Assembly (NCBI RefSeq): GCF_947501665.1
Contig: NZ_CANMWS010000003.1
Span: 1 to 64,000 of the forward strand
Source of the DNA: an uncultured Shewanella sp.
GTDB taxonomy: Bacteria > Pseudomonadota > Gammaproteobacteria > Enterobacterales > Shewanellaceae
Length of the DNA stretch: 64,000 nucleotides
Reading direction: 5' to 3'
Both the position numbers and the translations under genes were made by a program. Position 1 is the stretch's first letter. Each line of letters begins with the position of its first letter. The notes under the pieces were generated by a model. The model searched no databases and had not been told where the DNA came from. It saw nothing but the letters and a program-made list of their open reading frames with translations. This document shows, piece after piece, positions 8,958 through 17,764 of the stretch.

Positions 8958-8987
8958 ATATAAGGGAAGTGAATACTTCCCTTATAT
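8958..8987. terminator. hairpin between convergent catalase and mneA-like genes
   Basis: ATATAAGGGAAGT / GAAT loop / ACTTCCCTTATAT, a 13-bp perfect stem between the catalase stop (8939) and the convergent gene ending at 9000. There is no long T run, but placement and symmetry fit a bidirectional terminator. Confidence 0.75.
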
Positions 8988-8999
8988 CGTTTAGACGAG

Positions 9000-9557
9000 C
9001 TAAGGCCATAATAGGGTAGCAATACCTTGTAGTACAAATAACATGGCGCACAATCGATGGATCAATAGCATCGGGAGTTTCTCGCTACTGAATCGTGCCA
9101 AAAAGACCATAGGAACATTAGCTATCATCATGCCTAATGTGCTCCCTACCACCACTAAGGTTAAATTTTGATATTTAGCGGCGAGTATCATAGTTGCCAC
9201 TTGTGTTTTATCTCCCATCTCGGCAAGAAAAAATAAGCAAAATGTTGCTAAAAATGGCCCAAATTTATATAAATTACTGTCTTTTGTATCGACTTTATCA
9301 GGAATTAATATCCATAAGGCTAATGAGAACAAGGCGCCCGCAACTAAATATTTGACAGTGGTTGGGCTAATATAACTCATTAACCATTCACCTAACCACG
9401 CGGCTAAAACGTGATTTAACAGTGTGGCAATTAACATGCCTAAAATAATGGCTGTTTTATTGTGGAATCGAGCGGCAAGTATAAGAGCTAATAATTGGGT
9501 TTTATCGCCAATTTCTGCAATGGCAATACTGAAGGTCGATGTGATTAACGCTTCCAA
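9000..9557 (-). CDS. TMEM165/GDT1 (UPF0016) family manganese exporter, MneA-like
   Basis: A 185-residue, roughly six-helix inner-membrane protein built as two similar halves. Each half has the family signature E-x-G-D-K-T: AIAEIGDKTQLLALILA near the N-terminus and FLAEMGDKTQVATMILA in the second half. Family members move Mn2+/Ca2+, and the Vibrio cholerae homologue MneA exports manganese. The start codon is TTG at 9557, with AAAGGA eight bases upstream; MEALITSTF matches the usual start of the family. A yybP-ykoY manganese riboswitch in the leader supports a role in Mn2+ efflux when Mn2+ is high. Confidence 0.93.
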   Translation of the reverse strand: MEALITSTFSIAIAEIGDKTQLLALILAARFHNKTAIILGMLIATLLNHVLAAWLGEWLMSYISPTTVKYLVAGALFSLALWILIPDKVDTKDSNLYKFGPFLATFCLFFLAEMGDKTQVATMILAAKYQNLTLVVVGSTLGMMIANVPMVFLARFSSEKLPMLLIHRLCAMLFVLQGIATLLWP

Positions 9558-9574
9558 GATAGTGATCCTTTAGG

Positions 9575-9629
9575 GGCGGCAAAAACGGCTGAATACAATA
9601 AACCGCCACCCCGAAGTGTGGTTATTGTA
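9575..9629 (-). promoter_or_regulatory. riboswitch expression platform with two competing hairpins
   Basis: Between aptamer and gene, TACAATAA (9594-9601) pairs with TTATTGTA (9622-9629) around an inner CCAC/GTGG stem. Alternatively CCGCC (9603-9607) can pair with GGCGG (9575-9579) directly next to the ribosome-binding site. The two folds share bases and exclude each other, which suggests switching near the ribosome-binding site. The remaining upstream gap, 9776-10063, also holds the divergent tyrP-like promoter and a 10-bp palindrome TTGACGTCAA at 9955-9964. Confidence 0.6.
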
Positions 9630-9675
9630 CTCAGGTCTTGCTGGAAAGCCTCAAACAGAAATGTCCTGATATAAG

Positions 9676-9775
9676 ACTTGCTGTCAGCACCATGGCATGT
9701 GGCCAAGTATGTTGATGCGGACCCAATTTTTATGAAATTAATACATAAAAATTGTTAGCTACTCCCCTGAAGTAG
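9676..9775 (-). promoter_or_regulatory. yybP-ykoY manganese riboswitch aptamer
   Basis: Read on the minus strand, the leader contains the hallmark GGGGAGTAGC (complement of 9758-9767), a long helix, then GCATCAACATACTTGGCC and GCTGACAGCAAGT. The conserved loop elements and the ACTT/AAGT closing stem (9770-9773 with 9676-9679) match the Mn2+-sensing yybP-ykoY class known upstream of mntP, alx and UPF0016 genes. Confidence 0.92.
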
Positions 9776-10063
9776 GCTGTGCATTATAAAGTGATATGCG
9801 TAAAGTGCAATGAGTATCAATGGATGCAATGGGGGGGCGAAATGATTTAGGTATTTAGGTTACTGCAATGGTACTTTAATGTTTTTTTTTGTTTTTGCTT
9901 TGTGTTTTAGTTAAACCTTATTTGTTTTGCGGCTGGGCAAGGTGGTAGTTTATGTTGACGTCAATGACTTGCTGGAGTGGTGAATAGATTTATTTTGCTT
10001 TTGCTTTTTTGATTAGGTTATCTTGATGCCATAACGATAAAATATAATAAACAGGATGAACTT

Positions 10064-11254
10064 GTGAATTTAAAAATATTAGGTTCAATTGCGATAGTGG
10101 CAGGTACGGCTATTGGGGCTGGAATGTTAGCCTTGCCATTAGCCACTGCGGCGTTAGGAATGTTTCCCGCAGTAGTATTACTTGTTGCTATTTGGGGAAT
10201 ATCGATTTATACCTCCCTATTAATGTTAGAAGTTAATTTACGCTCAGGTGTGGGGGATAATGTTCATGCAATAACGGGGAAGTTACTTGGAAAAAAAGGG
10301 CAATTTATTCAAGGTTTATCTTTTTTAAGTTTACTTTTTGCGTTAACAGCGGCCTATTTAACTGGAGGCTCATCTTTATTGGTGTTAAAAGCGCGTACGA
10401 TGTTTGATGTCGTGCTTGATAATCAGTTAGCGGTCATTCTTTTTACTGTGTGCCTAGGTTTGTTCGCAGCACTTGGTGTTGCTTGGGTTGATAAAGTCTC
10501 TCGATTTTTGTTTTCACTAATGGTGATACTACTGGTTGTAATGGTGGGCGTGTTATTACCTGAGGTGAGTCCATCTAAAATGGCCATGGAAGTGTTGACC
10601 GAAGACGCTCATATTTCTATTTGGATGGCCGCAATCCCGGTGGTATTTACTTCTTTTGGTTTCCATGTGTGTATTGCCACTTTGGTGAGGTATCTAGAAG
10701 GGGATGCCATTGCGTTACGCAAAGTATTAGTTATTGGTTCCAGTTTGCCTTTAGTGTGTTATATCCTTTGGCTTGCTGTGAGTTTAGGTACGGTTGGTGG
10801 CGAGGCAATTTACGGCTTTGCTGGCTCTTTACCTGCTTTGGTGAGCGCGCTTCAAGAAATGGCAAATCAAGAATGGATCAGTAAATTTATCGCTTTATTT
10901 GCCGATCTTGCATTAGTCACTTCGTTTTTAGGTGTTACACTCAGTTTATATGATTTTATTGCTGAACTCACTCGAGCAAATGATACATTACTTGATCGCG
11001 TTCGAACTTGGCTGATTACTTTTATTCCTCCATTATTGTGTGCTTTATATATTCCTGATGGCTTTGTGGCAGTATTAGGCTTTGCCGCTATTCCACTTGT
11101 TTTTATGATTATCTTTTTACCGATATTGATGGCATTGAAGCAGAGAAAGGAGGTTGTTAGTGGTTATCAGGTATCTGGTGGAAATATAGGCTTATTTTTG
11201 ATTGGTGTTGCGGGGATGATTATTATTGCGGCTCAATTATGGGGGGCGTTGTAA
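10064..11254 (+). CDS. aromatic amino acid permease (TyrP/Mtr, HAAAP family)
   Basis: A 396-residue inner-membrane proton symporter of the hydroxy/aromatic amino acid family with about eleven hydrophobic segments. The N-terminal signature GSIAIVAGTAIGAGMLALPLATA is diagnostic of the family (TyrP, Mtr, TnaB). VVFTSFGFHVCIATLVRYLEGD in the middle also matches. It begins with GTG, with AGGA about eight bases upstream; the ATG overlapping this region is out of frame and closed. TyrP-like (tyrosine) is most likely, but Trp or Phe cannot be excluded. The gene stands alone, and I could not find a TyrR box upstream. Confidence 0.9.
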   Translation: MNLKILGSIAIVAGTAIGAGMLALPLATAALGMFPAVVLLVAIWGISIYTSLLMLEVNLRSGVGDNVHAITGKLLGKKGQFIQGLSFLSLLFALTAAYLTGGSSLLVLKARTMFDVVLDNQLAVILFTVCLGLFAALGVAWVDKVSRFLFSLMVILLVVMVGVLLPEVSPSKMAMEVLTEDAHISIWMAAIPVVFTSFGFHVCIATLVRYLEGDAIALRKVLVIGSSLPLVCYILWLAVSLGTVGGEAIYGFAGSLPALVSALQEMANQEWISKFIALFADLALVTSFLGVTLSLYDFIAELTRANDTLLDRVRTWLITFIPPLLCALYIPDGFVAVLGFAAIPLVFMIIFLPILMALKQRKEVVSGYQVSGGNIGLFLIGVAGMIIIAAQLWGAL

Positions 11255-11259
11255 TACTG

Positions 11260-11289
11260 ATAAGAAGCGGCTTAATCGTCGCTTCTTAT
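11260..11289. terminator. hairpin terminator between tyrP-like gene and nuoN
   Basis: ATAAGAAGCG (11260-11269) pairs exactly with CGCTTCTTAT (11280-11289) between two convergent genes. The T content after the stem is modest. Confidence 0.75.
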
Positions 11290-11314
11290 TCTATCTATTT
11301 AATAAAGAGAGTTG

Positions 11315-12754
11315 TTAGCGTATTCCCATTCCGTAGTTAATCAAAGGTTGAGCCCAAATACCAAGCGCAATGACAATGATGGTTGTGAGAATAATGAAAA
11401 TATGATTACTCCAATACAGCAAGTGATAGTGTTTTAAAATCGGGCGCTCTAGCTTTAATTCAGCGTTGTTTTGAATAGGTTGATAGATAACAAGGATCAA
11501 TTTTAAATAATAATATAATGCAGCAGCGCTACTAAGAATAATGATAATGGCAACAGCATATTGACCATTATTGAGTGTGGTTTGTAATACTAATAACTTG
11601 GCAAAAAAACCACTTAGAGGTGGGATCCCTGCTAAAGATAAAATGATTAGCGTCATACAAAGCCCAACAATAGGTTGGCGTCTCCCGATTCCAGAAAGTC
11701 TATCACGTGTGATGACCTTTTGATGGTTTTCTAAACTGTTTAATATACTGATAGCGGCAAATGTCATTAAAGTATAACTCACACTGTAATAGATCACGAC
11801 GGTGAAGCTGGTGGACTGATAAAAGGCTAATGGGATTAGTATTACTCCTAAATGACTGATTGATGAGTAGGCTAATAGGCGTTTGATATTACTTTGCTTT
11901 AATGCTAGTAATGTACCAAAAATCATACTGATAATAGCGATAGCAGTGAGAATTGGCGACAAATATTGCCAAAGTGATTCACCTAACCAATATGGGAGCA
12001 GTAAAGCCCATGCCAGAATGGCGAGTTTAGCGATAGTGCCAATAAAACTGACTACGGGCAGCGGGGCACCTTCATAAAAGTCAGCTAGCCAATTATGAAA
12101 AGGGGCGATAGCCAGTTCAAAACCTACTCCAATGATAATGAATGCTAACCCTATAAATGTAATGATGTCATTGCCTTTGTCACTATTCATGCCGTTGGCT
12201 ATTTCTGAAAATAATAAACTTCCCGCACCTAAATAGGTGATGGCAATGCCCATGATTAAAAAGGCCGAGGCAACACCAGCAATGATAGTGAGCTTACTTG
12301 CTGCCTCAATAGCGCCATAGCGATTAGGTGACCAAATACAGAGACAAAAACTGGAAATAGTGACTAATTCAATACCCAGTAAAAAAGCGATAAGGTTATT
12401 GCTGGGTATAATGCTCATCCCTAATACGCAAAACACCAGTAAACTGTAAAATATTTCATCAAGTTGACGTAAAAGAGAGAGTGAATTTACTGACATCCAT
12501 AAGGTGATGAGTCCTATTGCACAAAAAAAGATAATGCAAGATTGAGTAAATCGATTGATTAAAACAAAGTTCTCTACAGTGTGTTGTGCGTTGAGTTGTT
12601 GGGCAGATAAAAGAATGGTCAATATGAAGGTTAATGCTGTAAAAAACAGTGGTACTTTATGGGTGCCCGGTAATAGCCCTGTGAGTAAAATGACTAACCC
12701 GCCTAAACCTAAGGTGATATAGGGTGATAAGTACAGTAAGTCGGATAATGGCAT
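11315..12754 (-). CDS. nuoN: NADH-quinone oxidoreductase subunit N
   Basis: A 479-residue antiporter-like membrane subunit of respiratory complex I, last gene of the nuo operon. It has about fourteen hydrophobic helices. The helix with FELAIAPFHNWLADFYEGAP carries the conserved His and Trp of this subunit family. LAYSSISHLGVILI and SLAGIPPLSGFFAKLLV are the matching landmarks in the C-terminal half. Together with NuoM and NuoL it forms the proton-pumping arm. A TAAGGAGG ribosome-binding site lies about seven bases before the ATG and overlaps the end of a small ORF that separates it from nuoM. Confidence 0.96.
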   Translation of the reverse strand: MPLSDLLYLSPYITLGLGGLVILLTGLLPGTHKVPLFFTALTFILTILLSAQQLNAQHTVENFVLINRFTQSCIIFFCAIGLITLWMSVNSLSLLRQLDEIFYSLLVFCVLGMSIIPSNNLIAFLLGIELVTISSFCLCIWSPNRYGAIEAASKLTIIAGVASAFLIMGIAITYLGAGSLLFSEIANGMNSDKGNDIITFIGLAFIIIGVGFELAIAPFHNWLADFYEGAPLPVVSFIGTIAKLAILAWALLLPYWLGESLWQYLSPILTAIAIISMIFGTLLALKQSNIKRLLAYSSISHLGVILIPLAFYQSTSFTVVIYYSVSYTLMTFAAISILNSLENHQKVITRDRLSGIGRRQPIVGLCMTLIILSLAGIPPLSGFFAKLLVLQTTLNNGQYAVAIIIILSSAAALYYYLKLILVIYQPIQNNAELKLERPILKHYHLLYWSNHIFIILTTIIVIALGIWAQPLINYGMGIR

Positions 12755-12756
12755 GC

Positions 12757-12855
12757 CTATTCCTCCTTAGGGGAAATAAGAGGCAAAAAATGGGTAACAA
12801 GGCGTTTATTATTAAGTTTAATATTGGCCGTATTAATGTGCGTGAGAAAATACAT
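12757..12855 (-). CDS. small ORF (32 codons) between nuoM and nuoN
   Basis: An ATG lies one base after the nuoM stop and opens a 32-codon frame that closes two bases before the nuoN ATG, filling the gap exactly. It is preceded by a very strong ribosome-binding site, AAGGGGAGG, five bases from the ATG. The predicted peptide starts MYFLTHINTANIKL and ends PLISPKEE. It is mildly basic in the middle and has no clear membrane helix. I do not recognise it. It could be a real small subunit or regulator peptide, or a spacer that couples translation to nuoN. Confidence 0.5.
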   Translation of the reverse strand: MYFLTHINTANIKLNNKRLVTHFLPLISPKEE

Positions 12856-12856
12856 G

Positions 12857-14350
12857 TTAGCCTCCCCTTAATGCATGAAAATGGTGATCAATAATATGAT
12901 TAACAGCGTGATGAAGAGGTTGTAGAAACGTATCTGGAGAAATGCCTAACCATAAAACGGCAACGACAAGCAATGATAAAGGCATCATTTCTCGCCAACT
13001 GAGATCACTGAGTTTGGCTTGTTGTTGATTTTCGTTATTGGAGGATGGTGCAGCATAGGGGCCTAACATGGCCCGCTCATAGCAACGTAAAAAGTAAGCA
13101 ATACTGATAACAATACTTAAAGCGGCTAAACTGGCCCATAAAGGTGAGCTTTGATAGCTTCCAACGAGGATGAGAATTTCACTAGCAAAATTCCCTAACC
13201 CGGGTAACCCAGCGCTGGCCACAAAGAAGAATAATAACATTGCACCTAATTTAGGCATGGGTTTAAATAAACCGCCCATTTTATTCAAATCACCGTCAAA
13301 TCCTCTTACGGATAGCATCGCGACAAGAGCAAAAATACCTGTAATAGAAAGTGCATGAGCGACTAATTGTAAAATAGAGCCATTAATGGCTTGTAGCTGC
13401 ATAGCAAAAATGGCCATAACCGCTAAATTCATGTGACTAATACTGGAATAGGCAGCAACGGATCTAAGGTTATTTTGTTGATAAGCTATCAGGCCAGTAT
13501 AAATCGCACCAATCGCGCTCAATCCCATCATTGTGTGAGATAAGGTGGCAAGGCTTAACGGAGAAACATAGGTACAAATACGTAAAATGCCATAAACGCC
13601 CGCATTAGCCATTGCTCCTGAGAGTAAAATTGTGACGGCAGGATGGGCGTTTTTATAGGTTTCTGGTGCCCATAAATGCAGAGGAAATAAAGGCACTTTC
13701 ACTGCAAAGCCAACCAGTAGAGCCAGAAAAATCCATAAACTATTGTTGATAATAGGTGTGATTAATAAATGATTAAACGCAAAACTGTATACGCCGGTTT
13801 CTCGTCCAACTTGAATGTATAAACATAGGATACCGATGAGCATGAATAAAGAAGCACTGACGGTATAAATTAAGAATCTTGTTGCGGCATAAGCGCTTTT
13901 TTGACTGCCCCATTGAGTGAGCATGAAATAAAGCGGGATCAACATGATTTCCCAAAAGACATAAAATAGGAGTAAATCTCGAGCAAGGAAAACGCCCAAT
14001 AACCCACTTAAACTCATTAATAATAATGGACCAAAGCTATCCCAACGCTCAATGCTTTTCCAAGCAACCATAACAGACATCATAGCAATGAAGCTTGAAA
14101 CTAAGATCATAATCAGGCTAAAACCATCTAATGCGAGTTGATAAGTGACCCCAAGGCTTTGGATCCAAGGGCGAGAAATTGAAACGGTTGAAATAATATC
14201 TTTGAGGGAAAGCCCAATACTCAAAATAAAACAAAAAGTTAATATACAAATACTAAGACAAGCTATTTTAGCGATGCCATTTTTCTGATGACAAAAGATG
14301 GCAATAATAATGGCGGCGATAAAGGGGAGAAATAGAATGATATTTAACAT
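12857..14350 (-). CDS. nuoM: NADH-quinone oxidoreductase subunit M
   Basis: A 497-residue antiporter-like proton-pumping subunit of complex I. Conserved landmarks: the helix with YVFWEIMLIPLYFML holding the essential Glu, KVPLFPLHLWAPETYKNAHPAVTILLSG with the Lys/His pair, and AYSSISHMNLAVMA. Fourteen or so membrane helices fit the family's usual length. It lies 15 bases downstream of nuoL, in the middle of the operon. There is no sign of truncation or frameshift. Confidence 0.97.
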   Translation of the reverse strand: MLNIILFLPFIAAIIIAIFCHQKNGIAKIACLSICILTFCFILSIGLSLKDIISTVSISRPWIQSLGVTYQLALDGFSLIMILVSSFIAMMSVMVAWKSIERWDSFGPLLLMSLSGLLGVFLARDLLLFYVFWEIMLIPLYFMLTQWGSQKSAYAATRFLIYTVSASLFMLIGILCLYIQVGRETGVYSFAFNHLLITPIINNSLWIFLALLVGFAVKVPLFPLHLWAPETYKNAHPAVTILLSGAMANAGVYGILRICTYVSPLSLATLSHTMMGLSAIGAIYTGLIAYQQNNLRSVAAYSSISHMNLAVMAIFAMQLQAINGSILQLVAHALSITGIFALVAMLSVRGFDGDLNKMGGLFKPMPKLGAMLLFFFVASAGLPGLGNFASEILILVGSYQSSPLWASLAALSIVISIAYFLRCYERAMLGPYAAPSSNNENQQQAKLSDLSWREMMPLSLLVVAVLWLGISPDTFLQPLHHAVNHIIDHHFHALRGG

Positions 14351-14365
14351 ATTAAGTTCTCTACT

Positions 14366-16270
14366 TTATTCATAAATAGGGTAAAGGGTGATTAGAATGT
14401 AAGCCAACAGCCCAATGGCGCCAATGCAAATGAAATATAAATAGCGAGTTATCAGTCCAGCTTGTGCGTGAGTTAACGCGCGATGTCCCTGATTTAATCC
14501 GCCTACAATGTTTAATTCTATTGTTTTAAATAATATTATTTTCTCTATGAATACTCGGCACAAATGGCATAAATAATAATACGGGCTAACAATCCATTTC
14601 ATGGATAATGTATCGATATACCAAGCTTGGTTTAAAAAGGTGACATTGCCGAGGCCTTGTTGATGTTTGAGTTCTTTGGGGGTGAAATAGCAGGCAAGAG
14701 CAATGCCGATAAGACTTGCTGCAATCCCTAAGAGATTAATGACTAATTCAGTATTTCCATGGGGAAGCTTAGGGAGACCAAGATCGCTAGCGAGCCAAGG
14801 GATCAGTAGCTCAGGTCCCCAATTCCAAGGCGTCTGTATAAAGCCAATGGTAATACTGAGAAAAGCTAAGATAGCTAATGGGGCCTTCATACTAAAAGTG
14901 AATGGGGTAACTTGTATCTCACTGCGAGGTTGGCCGGAAAAAACTATTAAGTACATGCGCATTGAGTAAAGGCCTGTCATTAATGCGCCTAAGAGGGCAA
15001 GGGTTGTTAAGTAAAAGCCAAAATCTTGAGTATAAGTGGCAGCAATGATGGGGTCTTTGCTGTAATAACTGGCAGTAATAAAAGGTAAAGCTGCTAAGGT
15101 TAAAGAGCCAATAAGGTAAATATAACGCATAAATGGCATTGTGTGTCCTAAACCACCCATTTGACGAATATCATGTTGATCATTAAAGGCTTTAATAATG
15201 ACACCGCTACTCATGAAAAGGAGCGCTTTAAAACAAGCGTGGACGATTAAATGAAACAGGGCAAAACCATATGCACCTACACCAACAGCGGCAAACATGT
15301 AACCAATCTGACTGATTGTGGAGTAAGCCAGTATCTTTTTCAGATCGTTTTGGGCGAGTGCTGCTGACGCTGCAAAAAAAGCGGTAATACAACCAATAAA
15401 AGCAATTATAATTTGTAAATCAGGTAAGAGTTCAAATAATGGATGGAAGCGTATGAGTAAATAGACGCCTGCTGTCACCATAGTGGCCGCATGAATGAGT
15501 GCAGAGACTGTGCTTGGGCCAGTCATGGCATCGGGTAACCATACATGTAAAGGAAATTGCGCTGATTTTGCTATGGCCGCTAAAATAAGCAATGAGCCTA
15601 TTAAGGTTAAATTGATGGGAGCGATGTATTGCGCGCCAACAAGTGAGCTAATAATGGGCAGTTCGATAGAGTGAAAATGGGCAAAAATGACCATAATGGC
15701 AATCGCTAAAGCGGTATCACCTATACGCGTGACAACAAATGCTTTTCGACCACAATAGGCATAATGGGACTTTTGATAATAAAATGAAACCAATGCATAT
15801 GAGCACAACCCCATTATTTCCCAGCCTAGGTAAAGTAAAATGAGATCATGGGCCATAACAAAACTGAGCATGCCAAAAATAAATAGATTGAGATAAAAGA
15901 AGTAGCGTCTTTCGCCTGTTTCACCTTTCATAAATTGAACAGAAAAGAGGTGGATTAAAAACCCCACGCAACTGGCAACTGTCATCATAATTAGGCTGAT
16001 TTTATCAACGGTTAATACTAAGTTGACTTGCCAGCTACCCAATGACATCCAAGTAAATAATGATTGTTGGAACAACGGGGTTTTTAAGCTGACTTCGTGA
16101 GGCTGATTGATTAATGTGCCCCAGAGGCAAATAACCAATATGGCTGAAATGAATACCATGAATGCAGCAATGCGAGCACAAGTTTGGGCAGAAAAACGAT
16201 GACCTAAGAGTATAATAAAGCCCGCGCCGATAAGGGGCGCCCCTGGTATTAAGGCGATCAGACTATTCAT
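14366..16270 (-). CDS. nuoL: NADH-quinone oxidoreductase subunit L
   Basis: A 634-residue distal antiporter-like subunit of complex I, with the long C-terminal extension that forms the lateral helix along the membrane arm. Landmarks: LILLYLGWEIMGLCSYALVSFYY, AIAKSAQFPLHVWLPDAMTGPSTVSALIHAATMVTAG (the strongest NuoL signature) and AYSTISQIGYMFAAVG. Length and order agree with the family. The gene lies 26 bases after nuoK. Confidence 0.98.
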   Translation of the reverse strand: MNSLIALIPGAPLIGAGFIILLGHRFSAQTCARIAAFMVFISAILVICLWGTLINQPHEVSLKTPLFQQSLFTWMSLGSWQVNLVLTVDKISLIMMTVASCVGFLIHLFSVQFMKGETGERRYFFYLNLFIFGMLSFVMAHDLILLYLGWEIMGLCSYALVSFYYQKSHYAYCGRKAFVVTRIGDTALAIAIMVIFAHFHSIELPIISSLVGAQYIAPINLTLIGSLLILAAIAKSAQFPLHVWLPDAMTGPSTVSALIHAATMVTAGVYLLIRFHPLFELLPDLQIIIAFIGCITAFFAASAALAQNDLKKILAYSTISQIGYMFAAVGVGAYGFALFHLIVHACFKALLFMSSGVIIKAFNDQHDIRQMGGLGHTMPFMRYIYLIGSLTLAALPFITASYYSKDPIIAATYTQDFGFYLTTLALLGALMTGLYSMRMYLIVFSGQPRSEIQVTPFTFSMKAPLAILAFLSITIGFIQTPWNWGPELLIPWLASDLGLPKLPHGNTELVINLLGIAASLIGIALACYFTPKELKHQQGLGNVTFLNQAWYIDTLSMKWIVSPYYYLCHLCRVFIEKIILFKTIELNIVGGLNQGHRALTHAQAGLITRYLYFICIGAIGLLAYILITLYPIYE

Positions 16271-16296
16271 ATTTATGCCCTTAATTATGAAATAAG

Positions 16297-16596
16297 TTAA
16301 TCATGCAGATGTTTTAAGTCATCAATATTGCTGATTTTTAGTGTTCGATAACAGTGCATCACAATGAGTAGTGATACTGCCAATTCAGCACCTGCGATGA
16401 TCATGATAAAGAGGGTTAAGACTTGCCCGAAAGGATCTTGCCAGTGTTGGGCACCGATAATGGCGGCTAATGCAGCACCGTTAAACATGATCTCAATTCC
16501 CATTAAAATAAAAAGCAGTTCTTTTCTTACCAGCACAATGCTCAAGCCGATAAAAAATAATAAAAGAGATAGGCTGATACAAATGGGAAGATTCAT
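16297..16596 (-). CDS. nuoK: NADH-quinone oxidoreductase subunit K
   Basis: A 99-residue, three-helix membrane subunit of complex I. LLFILMGIEIMFNGAALAAI holds the conserved Glu in helix 2, and MIIAGAELAVSLLIVMH holds the second conserved Glu in helix 3. Both are part of the proton path at the junction of the arms. Length is exactly that of the family. It follows nuoJ by ten bases. Confidence 0.97.
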   Translation of the reverse strand: MNLPICISLSLLLFFIGLSIVLVRKELLFILMGIEIMFNGAALAAIIGAQHWQDPFGQVLTLFIMIIAGAELAVSLLIVMHCYRTLKISNIDDLKHLHD

Positions 16597-16606
16597 TTAT
16601 TTTGCC

Positions 16607-17122
16607 TCATTTCAGTTTAGATTTAGGTGGAATGAAAGGTTTAGCCAGATACATCACTGCAATTAAGGCAACGAGTAATAAACTGGAAACAACTTCTACG
16701 GCTATTTTATAATGACCAAATAAGGCTAAACCGAGTACTTTGGGGTCTAAGGCTGTAATGGGAATATTGTGTGTATTGAGTTGGCTTATAAGAATTAAAT
16801 AGCAGCTTTCTAATATGAGAATAGATAATAGAATTATGGGTAAAGTGAGGTGGGGCCTGTGAATATAAGCTGTATCATCTTGAGGGTTTATCATAATAAA
16901 AAACACGTAGAGGATCATGATAGCACCGATGTATAAGATAATTTGTAAAACGGCAAGTAGAGGAGAGCCTAGCAAGTAAAAGTCGATAGCAAGGGCTAAT
17001 AATGAAATGATGAGATATACAGCGGCATGCATTGCTTGTTTAACAAAAATGATGGCGATGGAGGTCCCAAGAGCAATGCCGCTGCTGAGGTAAAAAATAA
17101 AATCCCAGATTGAGCTTTCCAT
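16607..17122 (-). CDS. nuoJ: NADH-quinone oxidoreductase subunit J
   Basis: A 171-residue membrane subunit of complex I with five hydrophobic helices. The conserved third helix reads IILYIGAIMILYVFFIMI, the flexible helix that links redox chemistry to proton pumping. I prefer ATG 17122, which gives MESSIWDF; an in-frame GTG two codons upstream (17128) is possible. The 90-base gap between nuoI and nuoJ contains nothing I can identify. Confidence 0.95.
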   Translation of the reverse strand: MESSIWDFIFYLSSGIALGTSIAIIFVKQAMHAAVYLIISLLALAIDFYLLGSPLLAVLQIILYIGAIMILYVFFIMINPQDDTAYIHRPHLTLPIILLSILILESCYLILISQLNTHNIPITALDPKVLGLALFGHYKIAVEVVSSLLLVALIAVMYLAKPFIPPKSKLK

Positions 17123-17216
17123 ATTCACATCCGTTATGTTGTTTATATTCCCAGAAGTAAAAGTTATCTAAATGGCTCGTTTTTATTTCATTGTCATGGA
17201 AACTGACTTTTTATGG

Positions 17217-17744
17217 TTAGGGTAAATTAGTATAGACATCCACGGGTTTCTGCTCATCAGGGTTATCACCAATGTCTTTGCCTTTAATAGGCACACCTGC
17301 GTGATGGTAAAAACTATAATCAGGATGTTTCCCTGTACCATCAATGAGTAAATCTTGTTTGTTATAGATGAGTTTCTCTCGGTTATCACTACAAAACTCA
17401 TAGTCTTGTGTTAATTGAATAGCTAAGGTTGGGCAAGCCTCTTCACACAGGCCACAAAGAATACAGCGACTAAAATTAATATCGAATTTTGCAGGATATC
17501 GGCGTTCATTTTCATCTTCAGTGCCTTGTATATCAATGCAATCGACTGGACAAACCGATGAGCATAAATAGCAAGAAACGCACCTTTCTTGTCCGTCAGG
17601 ATCTTTGGTAAGCACGATGCGACCTCGAAAGCGTTCACTGCGTGCTTTTCGTTGCTCTGGATATTGAATAGTGTCTCTAGGACGAAATGCGTGTTTTAAG
17701 GTCACAATAAACCCATCAAATATTTCATGAATGATTTTGTACAT
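17217..17744 (-). CDS. nuoI: NADH-quinone oxidoreductase subunit I
   Basis: A 175-residue ferredoxin-like peripheral subunit of complex I. Two CxxCxxCxxxCP motifs, CVSCYLCSSVCP and CILCGLCEEACP, bind the N6a and N6b [4Fe-4S] clusters that pass electrons toward NuoB. An amphipathic N-terminal helix (MYKIIHEIFDGFIVTLKH) anchors it to NuoH. AGGAGG lies just before the ATG. The C-terminal tail (GKHPDYSFYHHAGV and beyond) is normal for this family. Confidence 0.97.
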   Translation of the reverse strand: MYKIIHEIFDGFIVTLKHAFRPRDTIQYPEQRKARSERFRGRIVLTKDPDGQERCVSCYLCSSVCPVDCIDIQGTEDENERRYPAKFDINFSRCILCGLCEEACPTLAIQLTQDYEFCSDNREKLIYNKQDLLIDGTGKHPDYSFYHHAGVPIKGKDIGDNPDEQKPVDVYTNLP

Positions 17745-17764
17745 GCTCCCTCCTTTTGCCTATT

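Noticed and set aside
9955..9964. TTGACGTCAA palindrome as a MetJ or TyrR site before the tyrP-like gene
   Set aside because: It shares GACGTC with met boxes but has no tandem partner box, and it does not fit the TyrR consensus.
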